NCBI RefSeq assembly: GCF_040882025.1
Contig: NZ_JBBECC010000152.1
Location: 1-64,000, forward strand
Origin: Parvibaculum sp040882025
GTDB taxonomy: Bacteria; Pseudomonadota; Alphaproteobacteria; Parvibaculales; Parvibaculaceae
DNA length: 64,000 bases
Direction of reading: 5' to 3'
Positions 7,518 through 16,146 of the stretch are shown in pieces. The notes beneath the pieces were generated by a model. It did not search any database. It saw only the letters and a list, made by a program, of their open reading frames with translations, and was not told where the DNA came from. The translations under genes and the position numbers were made by a program. The stretch's first letter is position 1. The number at the start of each line of letters is the position of its first letter.

Positions 7518-8654
7518 ATGTCTACCAATCAGAAGATGACGATGGATGCGGCCTATGAAGCGGTCGCGCCGGATGACTTTCCGGCGATGATGGATGTCGA
7601 CCGTTATGGCAAGCGCTCGACCGCCTTCGACAAGATTATCTCGGCTACCCATGATCACTTCTGGGATCCGCTCGACAGCAAATACATCGACTTCTCCGAA
7701 CCTTGGGACCTCGACAACGAACTACTGATGCCCGTGGACTTCAACATGGAGTTGAAGACGGCCGTCTCGGACAAGCTCGACGAGAAGCAGAAGATATATC
7801 TGGTCAACGAAAATGTCCGTTGGGGCATGTCGTCGATCCTGCATGGCGAGCAGGGTGCTTTGGCGCTGTCGGCGAGCCTGTGCCATATCCTGAAGGATCC
7901 GGGCGCGCAGGAATACGCCGCCAATCAGACGCGCGAGGAAGCACGTCATGTCACCGGTTTTGCCAAATATATTCAGGCCCGTTGGGGCAAGCCGACGGCA
8001 TGCGGCCTGATACTCGAAAAATTGCTGTGCGAAATCGTCGCGACGCCGCTGGTCTGGAAGAAGCTTGTCGGCATGCAGATGATCGTCGAGGGTCTGGCAA
8101 TGGGCGCTTTCGCGACCTTTTATGCCAAGACCAACGACCCGGTGATGCGTCGCCTGATGCAGCTGACCATGACCGACGAGGCCTTCCATCACAAGTTCGG
8201 CAAGATCTGGGCCGATCGGACCGTGCCGAACCTGCCGCCGGCCGAGCGCGATCTGATCGAGGACTGGGCGCTCGAAGTTTTCATGACGCTGATGCGCAAT
8301 TCGACCGGCCCCGAACAAAAGAAGGCGATCTACGAGAAGGTTGGGCTCGACTGGCGTTGGGTGCAGGGCGCACTCGCTGAGGCGCTGACCGACAAGAACA
8401 TGCGTGGCGAGCTGCAGGAGGCGACCAATATCTTCCGCGTGCTCATCAAGACGCTTGTCAAGGCCGGCATCGTCACGAGCCGCACCGCGCCGATGTATGC
8501 CGCCTATGTGGACATGGCCGAACTCTACGGCGAGGGCGACCGCATGATCGGCGACGACATTGCCGAGGAAGGCATCAAATATCTTCAGGCCATCAACGGC
8601 GCCGGCGGCGAGGCGGCGATTTTCGCGCTCGGCACCCCGACGGCGGCGGAGTAA
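7518..8654 (+). CDS. Ferritin-like diiron protein of unknown function
   Basis: A 378-residue helical protein with the ligand pattern of a carboxylate-bridged diiron enzyme: HGEQGALALS, then REEARHVTGF (E-E-x-R-H), then MIVEGLAMGAF, then MTDEAFHHKFG (D-E-x-x-H-H). The order E ... ExxH ... E ... ExxH is typical of ribonucleotide reductase-like and oxygenase-like ferritin folds. I do not recognise a substrate. The start is the ATG at 7518, with a strong GGGGAGGAGGAG just upstream; the frame extends further upstream but there it overlaps the AsmA-like gene. It appears to be a single-gene unit with its own promoter, convergent with tyrS and sharing a terminator hairpin with it. Confidence 0.8.
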   Translation: MSTNQKMTMDAAYEAVAPDDFPAMMDVDRYGKRSTAFDKIISATHDHFWDPLDSKYIDFSEPWDLDNELLMPVDFNMELKTAVSDKLDEKQKIYLVNENVRWGMSSILHGEQGALALSASLCHILKDPGAQEYAANQTREEARHVTGFAKYIQARWGKPTACGLILEKLLCEIVATPLVWKKLVGMQMIVEGLAMGAFATFYAKTNDPVMRRLMQLTMTDEAFHHKFGKIWADRTVPNLPPAERDLIEDWALEVFMTLMRNSTGPEQKKAIYEKVGLDWRWVQGALAEALTDKNMRGELQEATNIFRVLIKTLVKAGIVTSRTAPMYAAYVDMAELYGEGDRMIGDDIAEEGIKYLQAINGAGGEAAIFALGTPTAAE

Positions 8655-8726
8655 AGGGACGACAGGAGCCATAAACACGGCAGCCCAATAAGCCGTGGAA
8701 CGCGCTTTAGGGAGCGTTCAGGAAGA

Positions 8727-8754
8727 AGCCCTCCCCGGGAGACCGGGGAGGGCT
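8727..8754. terminator. Hairpin between convergent genes
   Basis: AGCCCTCCCCGG / CCGGGGAGGGCT, a perfect 12-bp stem with a GAGA loop. It lies 72 bp after the ferritin-like gene and 20 bp after the tyrS stop. The minus side is followed by TTCTTCC, so it probably serves mainly tyrS. Confidence 0.65.
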
Positions 8755-8774
8755 CGTTCATTCCGGCTTCCGTT

Positions 8775-10031
8775 TCAAGCCTGCGGCTTCAGCAGCACAT
8801 GCTTCTTCTTGCCGAGCGAAAGCTTGATGACGCCTTCAGGCGTCAGGTTCTCACGGACCAGCACCATTTTCTCGTCGCCGATCTGAGCGTCGTTGACGCG
8901 CACCGCCCCGCCCTTGATCTGGCGGCGGGCTTCACTGGTCGACGCCACCAGTCCAGCCTGAACAAGGGCGTTGAGAAGCCCATGTCCGACATCGAGCGCG
9001 TTAACATCAATCCCGACGGTCGGCAGGTCGGCACTGATCGCGCCCTCCTCGAAAGCGGTTCGGGCCGCTTCGGCCGCTTTTTCGGCCTCGACGCGCCCAT
9101 GCGCCATGGCAGTCGCTTCGGTAGCGAGGATTTTTTTCGCCTCGTTGACCTCCGAACCTTCGAGCTTTTCGAGGCGCGCGATCTCATCAAGCGGCAACTC
9201 GGTAAAGAGCCGCAAAAAACGCCCGACATCGGCGTCCTCGGCGTTGCGCCAGTATTGCCAGTAGTCGTAGGGAGAAAGCATGTCGGCGTTGAGCCATACC
9301 GCGCCGGACGCCGTCTTTCCCATCTTTGCGCCTGATGATGTCGTCAGCAGCGGGCTGGTCAATCCATAGAGCTGCGCGCCGTCGGTGCGCCGCCCGAGTT
9401 CGATCCCGTTGACGATATTTCCCCACTGATCCGAGCCGCCCATTTGCAGCGTACAAGCGTATTTGCGGTTGAGCTCCACGAAGTCGTAGGCCTGCAGAAT
9501 CATGTAGTTGAATTCGAGAAACGACAGGTTCTGCTCTCGCTCGAGCCGGATTTTCACGCTGTCGAACGACAGCATCCGGTTGACCGAGAAGTGGCGCCCG
9601 TAGTCGCGCAGGAAATCGATGTATTTGAGGTCGTCGAGCCAGTCGCGGTTGTTGACCATGACGGCATCGGATTTGCCGTTGCCGAACTTCAGAAACTTTT
9701 CGAACACGGATTTGATGCCGGCGAGGTTTGCGTCGATCGCCGCGTCCGTCAGCAGCGGCCGCGCCTCGTCGCGGAAACTCGGGTCGCCGATCCGGGTCGT
9801 GCCTCCGCCCATCAACACAATCGGCCTGTGCCCGGCCTTTTGCAGCCAGCGCAGCAGCATGATCTGAACGAGGCTGCCGACATGAAGGCTCGGCGCGGTC
9901 GCGTCGAAGCCGATATAGCCCGTCAACAGGCCTTCCAGCGCGCGCGCGTCGAGGCCCGCATCGTCAGATGTCTGGTGAATGAACCCGCGGGCGGAAAGCT
10001 CGCGCAGGAAATCGGACTTGAAGCTGGTCAT
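8775..10031 (-). CDS. tyrS: Tyrosine--tRNA ligase
   Basis: Charges tRNA-Tyr with tyrosine using ATP. The 418-residue length is normal for a bacterial class Ic enzyme. The HIGH-like motif is PSLHVGSL (residues 47-54), tyrosine-binding GGSDQWGNI is at 198-206, and the KMSKS-equivalent is KMGKT at 236-240. A C-terminal S4 RNA-binding domain follows (TSEARRQIKGGAVRVND, about 358-374). The start MTSFKSDFL fits the family. It diverges from anmK across about 80 bp, which must hold both promoters. A hairpin 20 bp past the stop probably ends the transcript. Confidence 0.97.
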   Translation of the reverse strand: MTSFKSDFLRELSARGFIHQTSDDAGLDARALEGLLTGYIGFDATAPSLHVGSLVQIMLLRWLQKAGHRPIVLMGGGTTRIGDPSFRDEARPLLTDAAIDANLAGIKSVFEKFLKFGNGKSDAVMVNNRDWLDDLKYIDFLRDYGRHFSVNRMLSFDSVKIRLEREQNLSFLEFNYMILQAYDFVELNRKYACTLQMGGSDQWGNIVNGIELGRRTDGAQLYGLTSPLLTTSSGAKMGKTASGAVWLNADMLSPYDYWQYWRNAEDADVGRFLRLFTELPLDEIARLEKLEGSEVNEAKKILATEATAMAHGRVEAEKAAEAARTAFEEGAISADLPTVGIDVNALDVGHGLLNALVQAGLVASTSEARRQIKGGAVRVNDAQIGDEKMVLVRENLTPEGVIKLSLGKKKHVLLKPQA

Positions 10032-10112
10032 AATCGGCTCGGGGTTTCGGATAGGCTAAAAGGCGCGGCTGGTGTATCACGCTTTGGCTGAGTGAAAAAC
10101 GGACAAACGCCC

Positions 10113-11228
10113 ATGATCCGCGCTTTGGGCCTGATGAGCGGCACCTCGCTCGACGGCATCGACGCCGCCATTATCGAAACCGACGGCGAGGGCGCCGTGC
10201 GTCCTGGCGCGTCGCTCACCATCCCCTACAAGCCGGAAGAGCGCCTGCTTCTTCGCCTGGCGCTTGAAGCCGCCATGAGTTGGGAGCCGGACGAACCCAT
10301 GCCCGAAGAGGTTGCCGAAGCCGAGCGGCATCTGACGCTTGCCAATGCGCTGGCGGTGCGGGCCCTGCTGGTCGAGGCCGGGCTGAAGCCCGCCGACATA
10401 TCCGTGATCGGGTTTCATGGCCAAACGGTACTCCATCAGCCGGGCCGCCGCCGGACGGTCCAGATCGGCCTTGGCGATGTGCTGGCGCGCCTGACCGGGA
10501 TCGACGTGGTCAACGATTTCCGGAGCGCCGACGTGGCCGCCGGTGGCCACGGAGCGCCGCTGGTCCCGCTTTATCATCAGGCGCTCGTCGGCAGCACCGG
10601 GATCGTGGAACCGGTCGCAATCATCAATATCGGCGGCGTCGGCAATGTCACCTATGTATCGCCCGACGGCGTGCTTCTCGCGTTCGACACCGGCCCCGGT
10701 AACGCATTGATCGACGACTGGGCGCTCGAGCATATCGGAGAGCCGATCGATCGCGACGGCACACTGGCGGCGGGCGGTGAGGTCGACATGGACGTGCTGG
10801 AGCGCCTGATGTCGCATGAGTTTTTCGAAACGCCGCCGCCGAAATCGCTCGACCGTTTCTCCTTCTCGCCGGACGCCGTGAGACATCTCTCTCCGCCCGA
10901 CGGCGCTGCGACGCTGACGGCCTTCACCGTCGAGGCCATCGCGCGCAGCCTTGCGCATGTTCCCGGAATACCTTCACGCTTCGTCATTTGCGGTGGCGGA
11001 CGGCACAATCCAGTGCTGATGGCGATGTTGAGCAAACGGCTGCAGGGCGGCGTTCTTCCCGCCGAGGATCTCGGCTGGCGGGGCGACGACGTGGAGGCTG
11101 AAGCCTTTGCCTATCTCGCGGTCCGTTCGCTGCGCGGTCTTCCGCTCAGCCTGCCGACGACAACCGGCGTGCCGGAGCCGATGACCGGCGGCACGATTCA
11201 CCGGGCCTATGCGGCGGCGGATGAATGA
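10113..11228 (+). CDS. anmK: Anhydro-N-acetylmuramic acid kinase
   Basis: Phosphorylates and opens 1,6-anhydro-MurNAc released during cell-wall turnover, giving MurNAc-6-phosphate. The protein belongs to the ASKHA kinase fold and shows GLMSGTSLDGID at 6-17, FHGQTVLHQP, INIGGVGNVTYV, FDTGPGNALIDDW and the C-terminal CGGGRHNPVLM. The product is 371 residues from the ATG at 10113; an in-frame GTG at 10092 would add seven residues (MKNGQTP) before the conserved beginning. I prefer 10113 because family members begin near MIRALGLMSG, although neither start has a strong ribosome site. The gene is divergent from tyrS and converges with the alpha/beta hydrolase only 3 bp past its stop. Confidence 0.95.
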   Translation: MIRALGLMSGTSLDGIDAAIIETDGEGAVRPGASLTIPYKPEERLLLRLALEAAMSWEPDEPMPEEVAEAERHLTLANALAVRALLVEAGLKPADISVIGFHGQTVLHQPGRRRTVQIGLGDVLARLTGIDVVNDFRSADVAAGGHGAPLVPLYHQALVGSTGIVEPVAIINIGGVGNVTYVSPDGVLLAFDTGPGNALIDDWALEHIGEPIDRDGTLAAGGEVDMDVLERLMSHEFFETPPPKSLDRFSFSPDAVRHLSPPDGAATLTAFTVEAIARSLAHVPGIPSRFVICGGGRHNPVLMAMLSKRLQGGVLPAEDLGWRGDDVEAEAFAYLAVRSLRGLPLSLPTTTGVPEPMTGGTIHRAYAAADE

Positions 11229-11231
11229 CGT

Positions 11232-11888
11232 TCAGGTCTTTTCGGGCGCCGCCGCGAGCCGCTTGTCGAGATAGGCGCCGATCTTGGCCGCCAACGGCTC
11301 GAGATGCGACTCGAAGAAGTGGTTAGCGCCGTCCACCGACGCATGTTCGATGGTGATGCCCTTCTGGGTCTTCAGCCGCTCCACAAGCTTCAATACATCC
11401 GCCGGCGGCGCCACCTGATCGGCGCTGCCGTTGATGATGACGCCGGATGACGGGCAGGGGGCAAGGAAGGAAAAATCATACATATTGGCGAGCGGGGCGA
11501 CAGCGATGAAGCCCTCGATCTCCGGGCGGCGCATCAGGACCTGCATTGCGATCCATGCACCGAAGGAGAAGCCACCGATCCAGCATTGCGCCGCATCCGG
11601 ATTTTGCGATTGCAACCAGTCGAGTGCCGAAGCGGCGTCCGAAAGCTCGCCGATCCCGGAATCGAAGGCGCCCTGGCTGCGTCCGACGCCACGAAAATTG
11701 AACCGCAGCACGGAGAATCCCCGATTTACGAATGCCTGATAGAGGGCATAGGTCACGGGGTTGTTCATCGTCCCGCCGAATTGCGGATGGGGATGCAACA
11801 CCAGCGCGACCGGTGAATTGGCCTTCCTGCTATGGTGGTAGCGGCCCTCGATCCGGCCGGCCGGGCCATTGAAAATCACTTCAGGCAT
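11232..11888 (-). CDS. Alpha/beta hydrolase (COG2945 type)
   Basis: A small serine hydrolase of 218 residues. The oxyanion region is LHPHPQFGGTMNN (31-43), the nucleophile motif is GGFSFGA (S108), and D157 (GSADQVAPP) and H190 (GANHFF) complete the triad. This matches COG2945, annotated as alpha/beta superfamily hydrolases with unknown substrate. The start at 11888 fits the usual N-terminus. It is convergent with anmK, and upstream lies a 313-bp gap to iscR. Nothing in the surroundings fixes a pathway. Confidence 0.85.
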   Translation of the reverse strand: MPEVIFNGPAGRIEGRYHHSRKANSPVALVLHPHPQFGGTMNNPVTYALYQAFVNRGFSVLRFNFRGVGRSQGAFDSGIGELSDAASALDWLQSQNPDAAQCWIGGFSFGAWIAMQVLMRRPEIEGFIAVAPLANMYDFSFLAPCPSSGVIINGSADQVAPPADVLKLVERLKTQKGITIEHASVDGANHFFESHLEPLAAKIGAYLDKRLAAAPEKT

Positions 11889-12201
11889 GTCTGGGTCTGT
11901 CTCGGGCTATGCGGCCGGTGAGGTGTTGAACGGGTAATCTCCTACTAACGGACAAGGAGATATTTTTGCCGTAATCGACCAATTCCTCTGGAAATTCCGT
12001 CGCGAGATGCTAAATAGTTGACTAGGGCGCTCGGAAATCATAGAGCCTTGCGCTTAAACTCCGCGGAACTGGCTCCGTAGCTGCGATTTTGTCCTCGCAC
12101 GCTCCGCTTCCGGTCCCTCGGGGCGCATGTTCTTAACACAAGCAATGGCCGGTTGTGCAAGCTTTTGACCGCCCTTTGCCAGCTAAACGAAGGAGTTGGT
12201 C
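11889..12201 (+). promoter_or_regulatory. Gene-free region upstream of iscR with candidate promoter
   Basis: 313 bp without a credible gene. TTGACT at 12018-12023, a 17-bp spacer and TAGAGC at 12041-12046 form a candidate promoter, leaving a leader of about 150 nt before iscR. The motif overlaps AAATAGTTGACTAGGG, where an Fe-S or iron regulator could bind, as expected for an autoregulated suf operon; I could not match it confidently to a known operator. AAGGAG at 12189-12195 is the ribosome site of iscR. Confidence 0.4.
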
Positions 12202-12684
12202 GTGAAGCTCACCACGAAGGGCCGCTACGCTGTGATGGCTATGGCCGACTTGGCGCGGCATTCAGACGGAAGTCCCGTGGCGCTGGCGGAAATAGCAGAT
12301 CGCCAGGAAATCTCCTTGTCCTATCTGGAGCAGCTTTTTGCCAAGCTGCGCCGGGGCGATCTGGTAAAAAGCGTGCGCGGGCCGGGTGGCGGTTATCTCT
12401 TGTCGCGCGCAGCCGATGACATTCGGATTTCCGACGTCATTCTTGCGGTTGACGAGCCGATCAAGGCGACACGCTGCGAATTGGGGTCGCCCAAAGGGTG
12501 TCTGCCATCGTCCGGCCGTTGTATCACCCATGATCTGTGGGAAGGCCTGAGCCACCAAATTCAATTTTATCTGGGCTCGGTATCTCTTGGTGACGTCATC
12601 GACGGCCGGGTGGCTGAACGCCAGGCCGTTGTCGGCGCCGCTACGCACCGCAAACAGGCCGGCATCGCCAACGCTGCCGACTGA
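12202..12684 (+). CDS. iscR: Rrf2 family Fe-S regulator IscR
   Basis: A winged-helix Rrf2 regulator that senses Fe-S status and controls cluster assembly genes. The 160-residue chain begins KLTTKGRYAVMAMADLA and contains the wing SVRGPGGGYLLSR. Cluster ligands are C92, C100 and C107 with H110 (RCELGSPKGC, then GRCITHD), a C-x7-C-x6-C-x2-H pattern, slightly wider than the C-x5-C-x5-C-x2-H of E. coli IscR. I choose the GTG at 12202, 6 nt after AAGGAG, instead of the TTG at 12196. It is the first gene of an eight-gene run ending with sufA, so autoregulation is likely. Confidence 0.93.
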   Translation: MKLTTKGRYAVMAMADLARHSDGSPVALAEIADRQEISLSYLEQLFAKLRRGDLVKSVRGPGGGYLLSRAADDIRISDVILAVDEPIKATRCELGSPKGCLPSSGRCITHDLWEGLSHQIQFYLGSVSLGDVIDGRVAERQAVVGAATHRKQAGIANAAD

Positions 12685-12721
12685 CCGAAAATTTGCCGAT
12701 GGATTGGAGTCTCTCCGGGCG

Positions 12722-13915
12722 ATGACGATGAAACGCGCCTATCTCGACCACAATGCGACAACGCCGTTGCGCCCGGAGGCGCGCGCGGCGGCTCTGCGCG
12801 CATTGGAGGTTACGGGCAATCCGTCGTCGGTGCATGCCGAAGGGCGCGCCGTGCGCGCACTTGTCGAAGCGGCACGCCGCGAGGTCGGAGCGCTCGCCGG
12901 CGCAAGCCCCAGCGAAGTGATCTTCACCAGTGGTGGCACGGAGGCCGCGCGCCTCGCCTTTCATGCGACCAGAACCGCGCAGGGCGCCGAACGCCTGATC
13001 GTTTCCGCAGTCGAGCATGATGCGGTGCTGGCCTCGGCCAAGGCTACGGGCCTGAATGTCGAGATTGCGCCGGTGGACGGCCAGGGCCGCCTTGACCTGG
13101 ACGCGTTGGCGTCGCTTCTCGCCGGATCGGGCAAACGTCCGCTCGTCGCGTTGATGTATGCAAACAATGAAACCGGCGTCCTTCAGCCGGTGGCGGAAGC
13201 TGCGGCGCTGACGCATAGAGCCGGCGGCCTTCTGCTTTGTGACGCGGTCCAGGCGGCCGGCAAGGTCCCGCTCGATTTCCGGGCGCTGGGTGCGGACATG
13301 ATGATGTTGGGTGGTCACAAGCTCGGCGCGCCCTTGGGTGTCGGCGCGCTCGTTGTGCGCGACGGATTGTCCTTTGCTGCCGACGCAGTGGGCGGTGGCC
13401 AGGAAATGCGCCGCCGGGCAGGCAGCGAGAATGTTTCCGGGATCGCCGGTTTCGGTGCGGCCGCTCGCGCCGCCCGGGAAGATCTTGAAAAGTTTTCCGG
13501 CCTGGCGCGTCTTCGCGACGGATTGGAAGAGCGGCTCGCTGCTGCTGTATCCGATGTGGTTTTCTTTGGGCAGGGTGCGGATCGTGTGCCCAATACGAGT
13601 TATGTCTCGGCCCCTCGCCTCGACGCCGAGACATTGCTGATGGTGCTCGATCTTGATGGTGTTGCTGTCAGCGCAGGTGCGGCCTGCTCATCGGGAAAGG
13701 TCGGCCGCCCTCGTGTGCTGGAAGCTATGGGCGTTGACCCGATGCTAGCGCACGGCGCGGTCCGGGTCAGCCTCGGCTGGTCGAGTGAGCGAAGCGACAT
13801 CGACCGCTTCGTCGAGAGCTGGCTGCGGGCTTATGAACGCAGCCGGTCGAAGACGAAAGCGCTTGTGAACGCAGTCGATGCCTCGCCGGGTCGGTTTGCG
13901 GTTGTGGAGAGTTGA
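12722..13915 (+). CDS. Cysteine desulfurase (IscS/NifS class)
   Basis: A PLP-dependent desulfurase moving sulfur from cysteine to a protein persulfide for Fe-S assembly. The 397-residue protein begins MTMKRAYLDHNATTPLRP, has FTSGGTEAARLA, the PLP lysine K200 in GGHKLGAP, and the catalytic C322 in SAGAACSSGKVG, the loop typical of class I (IscS/NifS) enzymes. The start could also be the second Met at 12728; the frame is open upstream into iscR but no ribosome site supports a longer form. It sits between iscR and sufB, so it belongs to the SUF operon, which also contains a class II SufS. Dual desulfurases are common in alphaproteobacterial suf clusters. Confidence 0.92.
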   Translation: MTMKRAYLDHNATTPLRPEARAAALRALEVTGNPSSVHAEGRAVRALVEAARREVGALAGASPSEVIFTSGGTEAARLAFHATRTAQGAERLIVSAVEHDAVLASAKATGLNVEIAPVDGQGRLDLDALASLLAGSGKRPLVALMYANNETGVLQPVAEAAALTHRAGGLLLCDAVQAAGKVPLDFRALGADMMMLGGHKLGAPLGVGALVVRDGLSFAADAVGGGQEMRRRAGSENVSGIAGFGAAARAAREDLEKFSGLARLRDGLEERLAAAVSDVVFFGQGADRVPNTSYVSAPRLDAETLLMVLDLDGVAVSAGAACSSGKVGRPRVLEAMGVDPMLAHGAVRVSLGWSSERSDIDRFVESWLRAYERSRSKTKALVNAVDASPGRFAVVES

Positions 13916-13916
13916 T

Positions 13917-15365
13917 ATGGTTGCCGTGAGAGAAACCGTCGAAACGATTGGTGAAATCGAAAAATACAAATACGGATTCACCACCGACATCGAATCCGAC
14001 AAGGCCCCGCTTGGTCTGACGGAAGAGACGGTGCGTTTCATTTCGGCGAAAAAGAGCGAGCCCGACTGGCTGCTTGAATGGCGTCTGTCCGCCTTTCGCC
14101 GCTGGCTGACGATGGAAGAACCGAAATGGGCGAAGGTCAGTTATCCGCCGATCGACTTTCAGGATGCTTATTATTATGCGGCGCCCAAGCAGTCGGCGAA
14201 GCTGAACAGTCTTGATGAAGTCGATCCCAAGCTTCTCGAAACCTACAAGAAGCTCGGCATTCCTCTGACCGAGCAGAAAATGCTGGCCGGCGTCGCGGTC
14301 GATGCCGTGTTCGACAGCGTATCGGTCGTCACGACGTTCAAGAAAAAGTTGGGTGAAGTCGGCATAATTTTCTGCCCGATGTCGGAAGCTGTGCGCGATC
14401 ATCCGGACCTGGTGAAAAAATATCTCGGCTCGGTGGTTCCGACATCCGACAACTTCTACGCGACGCTCAACGCCGCAGTCTTCTCGGAAGGCTCCTTCGT
14501 TTATATCCCCGAAGGCGTACGCTGCCCGATGGAGCTTTCGACCTATTTTCGCATCAATGAAAAGCAGACGGGCCAGTTCGAACGTACGCTCATCATTGCC
14601 GAAAAGGGTTCCTACGTAAGTTATCTGGAAGGTTGCACGGCGCCGCAGCGCGATGAAAACCAGCTGCATGCAGCCGTGGTCGAGTTGGTCGCGCTGGACG
14701 ATGCGGAAATCAAGTATTCGACCGTCCAGAACTGGTACCCGGGCGATGCGGAAGGAAAGGGCGGCATCTACAACTTCGTCACCAAGCGCGGCGATTGCCG
14801 CGGCACGAATTCGAAGATTTCGTGGACACAGGTTGAAACGGGCTCAGCCATCACCTGGAAATATCCAAGCTGCATTCTGCGCGGCGACAATTCGCGCGGT
14901 GAATTCTATTCGATCGCGATTTCAAATGGTCGCCAGCAGGTCGATAGCGGCACGAAGATGATTCATCTTGGCCGCAACACATCGAGTCGGATTATTTCGA
15001 AAGGAATTTCGGCCGGCCGCTCGTCCAATACCTATCGCGGTCTTGTGAGCGTGCATCGAAAGGCGGAGAACGTTCGCAACTTTACGCAATGCGACAGTCT
15101 GCTGATCGGGGGCCATTGTTCGGCGCACACCGTACCTTATATCGAAACGAAAAATCCGAGCGCCATACTGGAGCATGAGGCGACGACGTCGAAAATAAGC
15201 GACGACCAGTTGTTTTATTGCAAGCAGCGCGGCATCGGCGAGGAGGAGGCGGTGGCCCTTATTGTCAACGGGTTCTGCCGTGACGTGTTGCAGCAACTGC
15301 CGATGGAGTTCGCCGTCGAAGCCCAGAAGCTCGTTGGTATCAGCCTTGAAGGCAGCGTCGGCTGA
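13917..15365 (+). CDS. sufB: Fe-S cluster assembly scaffold subunit SufB
   Basis: Forms the SufBC2D complex on which new Fe-S clusters are built. The 482-residue chain is normal length and highly conserved, with ENQLHAAVVELVALDDAE, QNWYPGDAEGKGGIYNFVTK and FTQCDSLLIGGHCSAHT. C392 in the last motif corresponds to the catalytic Cys405 of E. coli SufB. The start is the ATG at 13917, with GGAGAG upstream and one base after the desulfurase stop; an in-frame extension to 13878 overlaps that gene. Followed by sufC after about 25 bp. Confidence 0.97.
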   Translation: MVAVRETVETIGEIEKYKYGFTTDIESDKAPLGLTEETVRFISAKKSEPDWLLEWRLSAFRRWLTMEEPKWAKVSYPPIDFQDAYYYAAPKQSAKLNSLDEVDPKLLETYKKLGIPLTEQKMLAGVAVDAVFDSVSVVTTFKKKLGEVGIIFCPMSEAVRDHPDLVKKYLGSVVPTSDNFYATLNAAVFSEGSFVYIPEGVRCPMELSTYFRINEKQTGQFERTLIIAEKGSYVSYLEGCTAPQRDENQLHAAVVELVALDDAEIKYSTVQNWYPGDAEGKGGIYNFVTKRGDCRGTNSKISWTQVETGSAITWKYPSCILRGDNSRGEFYSIAISNGRQQVDSGTKMIHLGRNTSSRIISKGISAGRSSNTYRGLVSVHRKAENVRNFTQCDSLLIGGHCSAHTVPYIETKNPSAILEHEATTSKISDDQLFYCKQRGIGEEEAVALIVNGFCRDVLQQLPMEFAVEAQKLVGISLEGSVG

Positions 15366-15389
15366 CGCTGGAACGTGGAAGTGGATAAT

Positions 15390-16139
15390 ATGCTCGAGAT
15401 AAAGAACCTGCATGTAACGGTGGACGGCAAGGAAATCCTGAAGGGGATCGACCTCCATGTTCGCGCGGGTGAAGTCCATGCCATCATGGGACCGAACGGC
15501 TCCGGCAAGTCGACGCTGTCCTACGCCCTTGCCGGGCGCGAGGGCTATGGCGTGACCGAGGGCTCGGTCCGTTTCAAGGGCCGCGACTTGCTGGAGATGG
15601 ACGTCGATGAGCGTGCCGCTGCCGGCATCTTCCTCGCCTTTCAGTATCCGATCGAAATCCCGGGTGTCACGACAATGACCTTCCTGAAGACGGCGCTGAA
15701 CGCGCAGCGCAAGGTACGGGGGGAAGACGAACTGGATGCCGTGCGTTTCCTCAAACTGGTGCGCGAGAAGGCGAAACCAATCAACGTGACCGACGAAATG
15801 TTGAAGCGCGCGTTGAATGTCGGTTTTTCGGGTGGTGAGAAGAAGCGCGCTGAGATTCTGCAAATGGCGCTGCTGGAACCCTCACTTGCGGTGCTCGACG
15901 AAACGGATTCAGGTCTTGATATCGACGCGCTGAAAACGGTTGCGGCGGGCGTCAATGCGCTCAGAAGCCCCGAGCGCGCGATGCTGGTCATTACACATTA
16001 TCAGCGCCTGCTCGACTACATCGTGCCCGACATGGTGCATGTTCTTTCCGGCGGGCGCATCGTCAGGAGCGGCGGCAAGGAACTGGCTCACGAACTTGAG
16101 AAGTCGGGCTACGCAGCTTATGACGCGGATGCGGCGTGA
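15390..16139 (+). CDS. sufC: Fe-S assembly ATPase SufC
   Basis: ABC-type ATPase partner of SufB and SufD; ATP hydrolysis drives the rearrangement that builds the cluster. The 249-residue protein shows Walker A GPNGSGKS (34-41), a Q-loop FQYPIEIPGV, signature FSGGEKKRAE, Walker B LAVLDETDSGLD and the H-loop VITHYQRLL. A GTG 15 bp upstream (15375) is a possible longer start; the ATG at 15390 fits the family N-terminus MLEIKNLHV. It lies between sufB and sufD with gaps of 24 and 7 bp. Confidence 0.97.
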   Translation: MLEIKNLHVTVDGKEILKGIDLHVRAGEVHAIMGPNGSGKSTLSYALAGREGYGVTEGSVRFKGRDLLEMDVDERAAAGIFLAFQYPIEIPGVTTMTFLKTALNAQRKVRGEDELDAVRFLKLVREKAKPINVTDEMLKRALNVGFSGGEKKRAEILQMALLEPSLAVLDETDSGLDIDALKTVAAGVNALRSPERAMLVITHYQRLLDYIVPDMVHVLSGGRIVRSGGKELAHELEKSGYAAYDADAA

Positions 16140-16146
16140 GGAACGG

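Noticed and set aside
12153..12419. 88-codon frame overlapping the iscR start
   Set aside because: Out of frame with iscR, which has the Rrf2 domain and a proper ribosome site.
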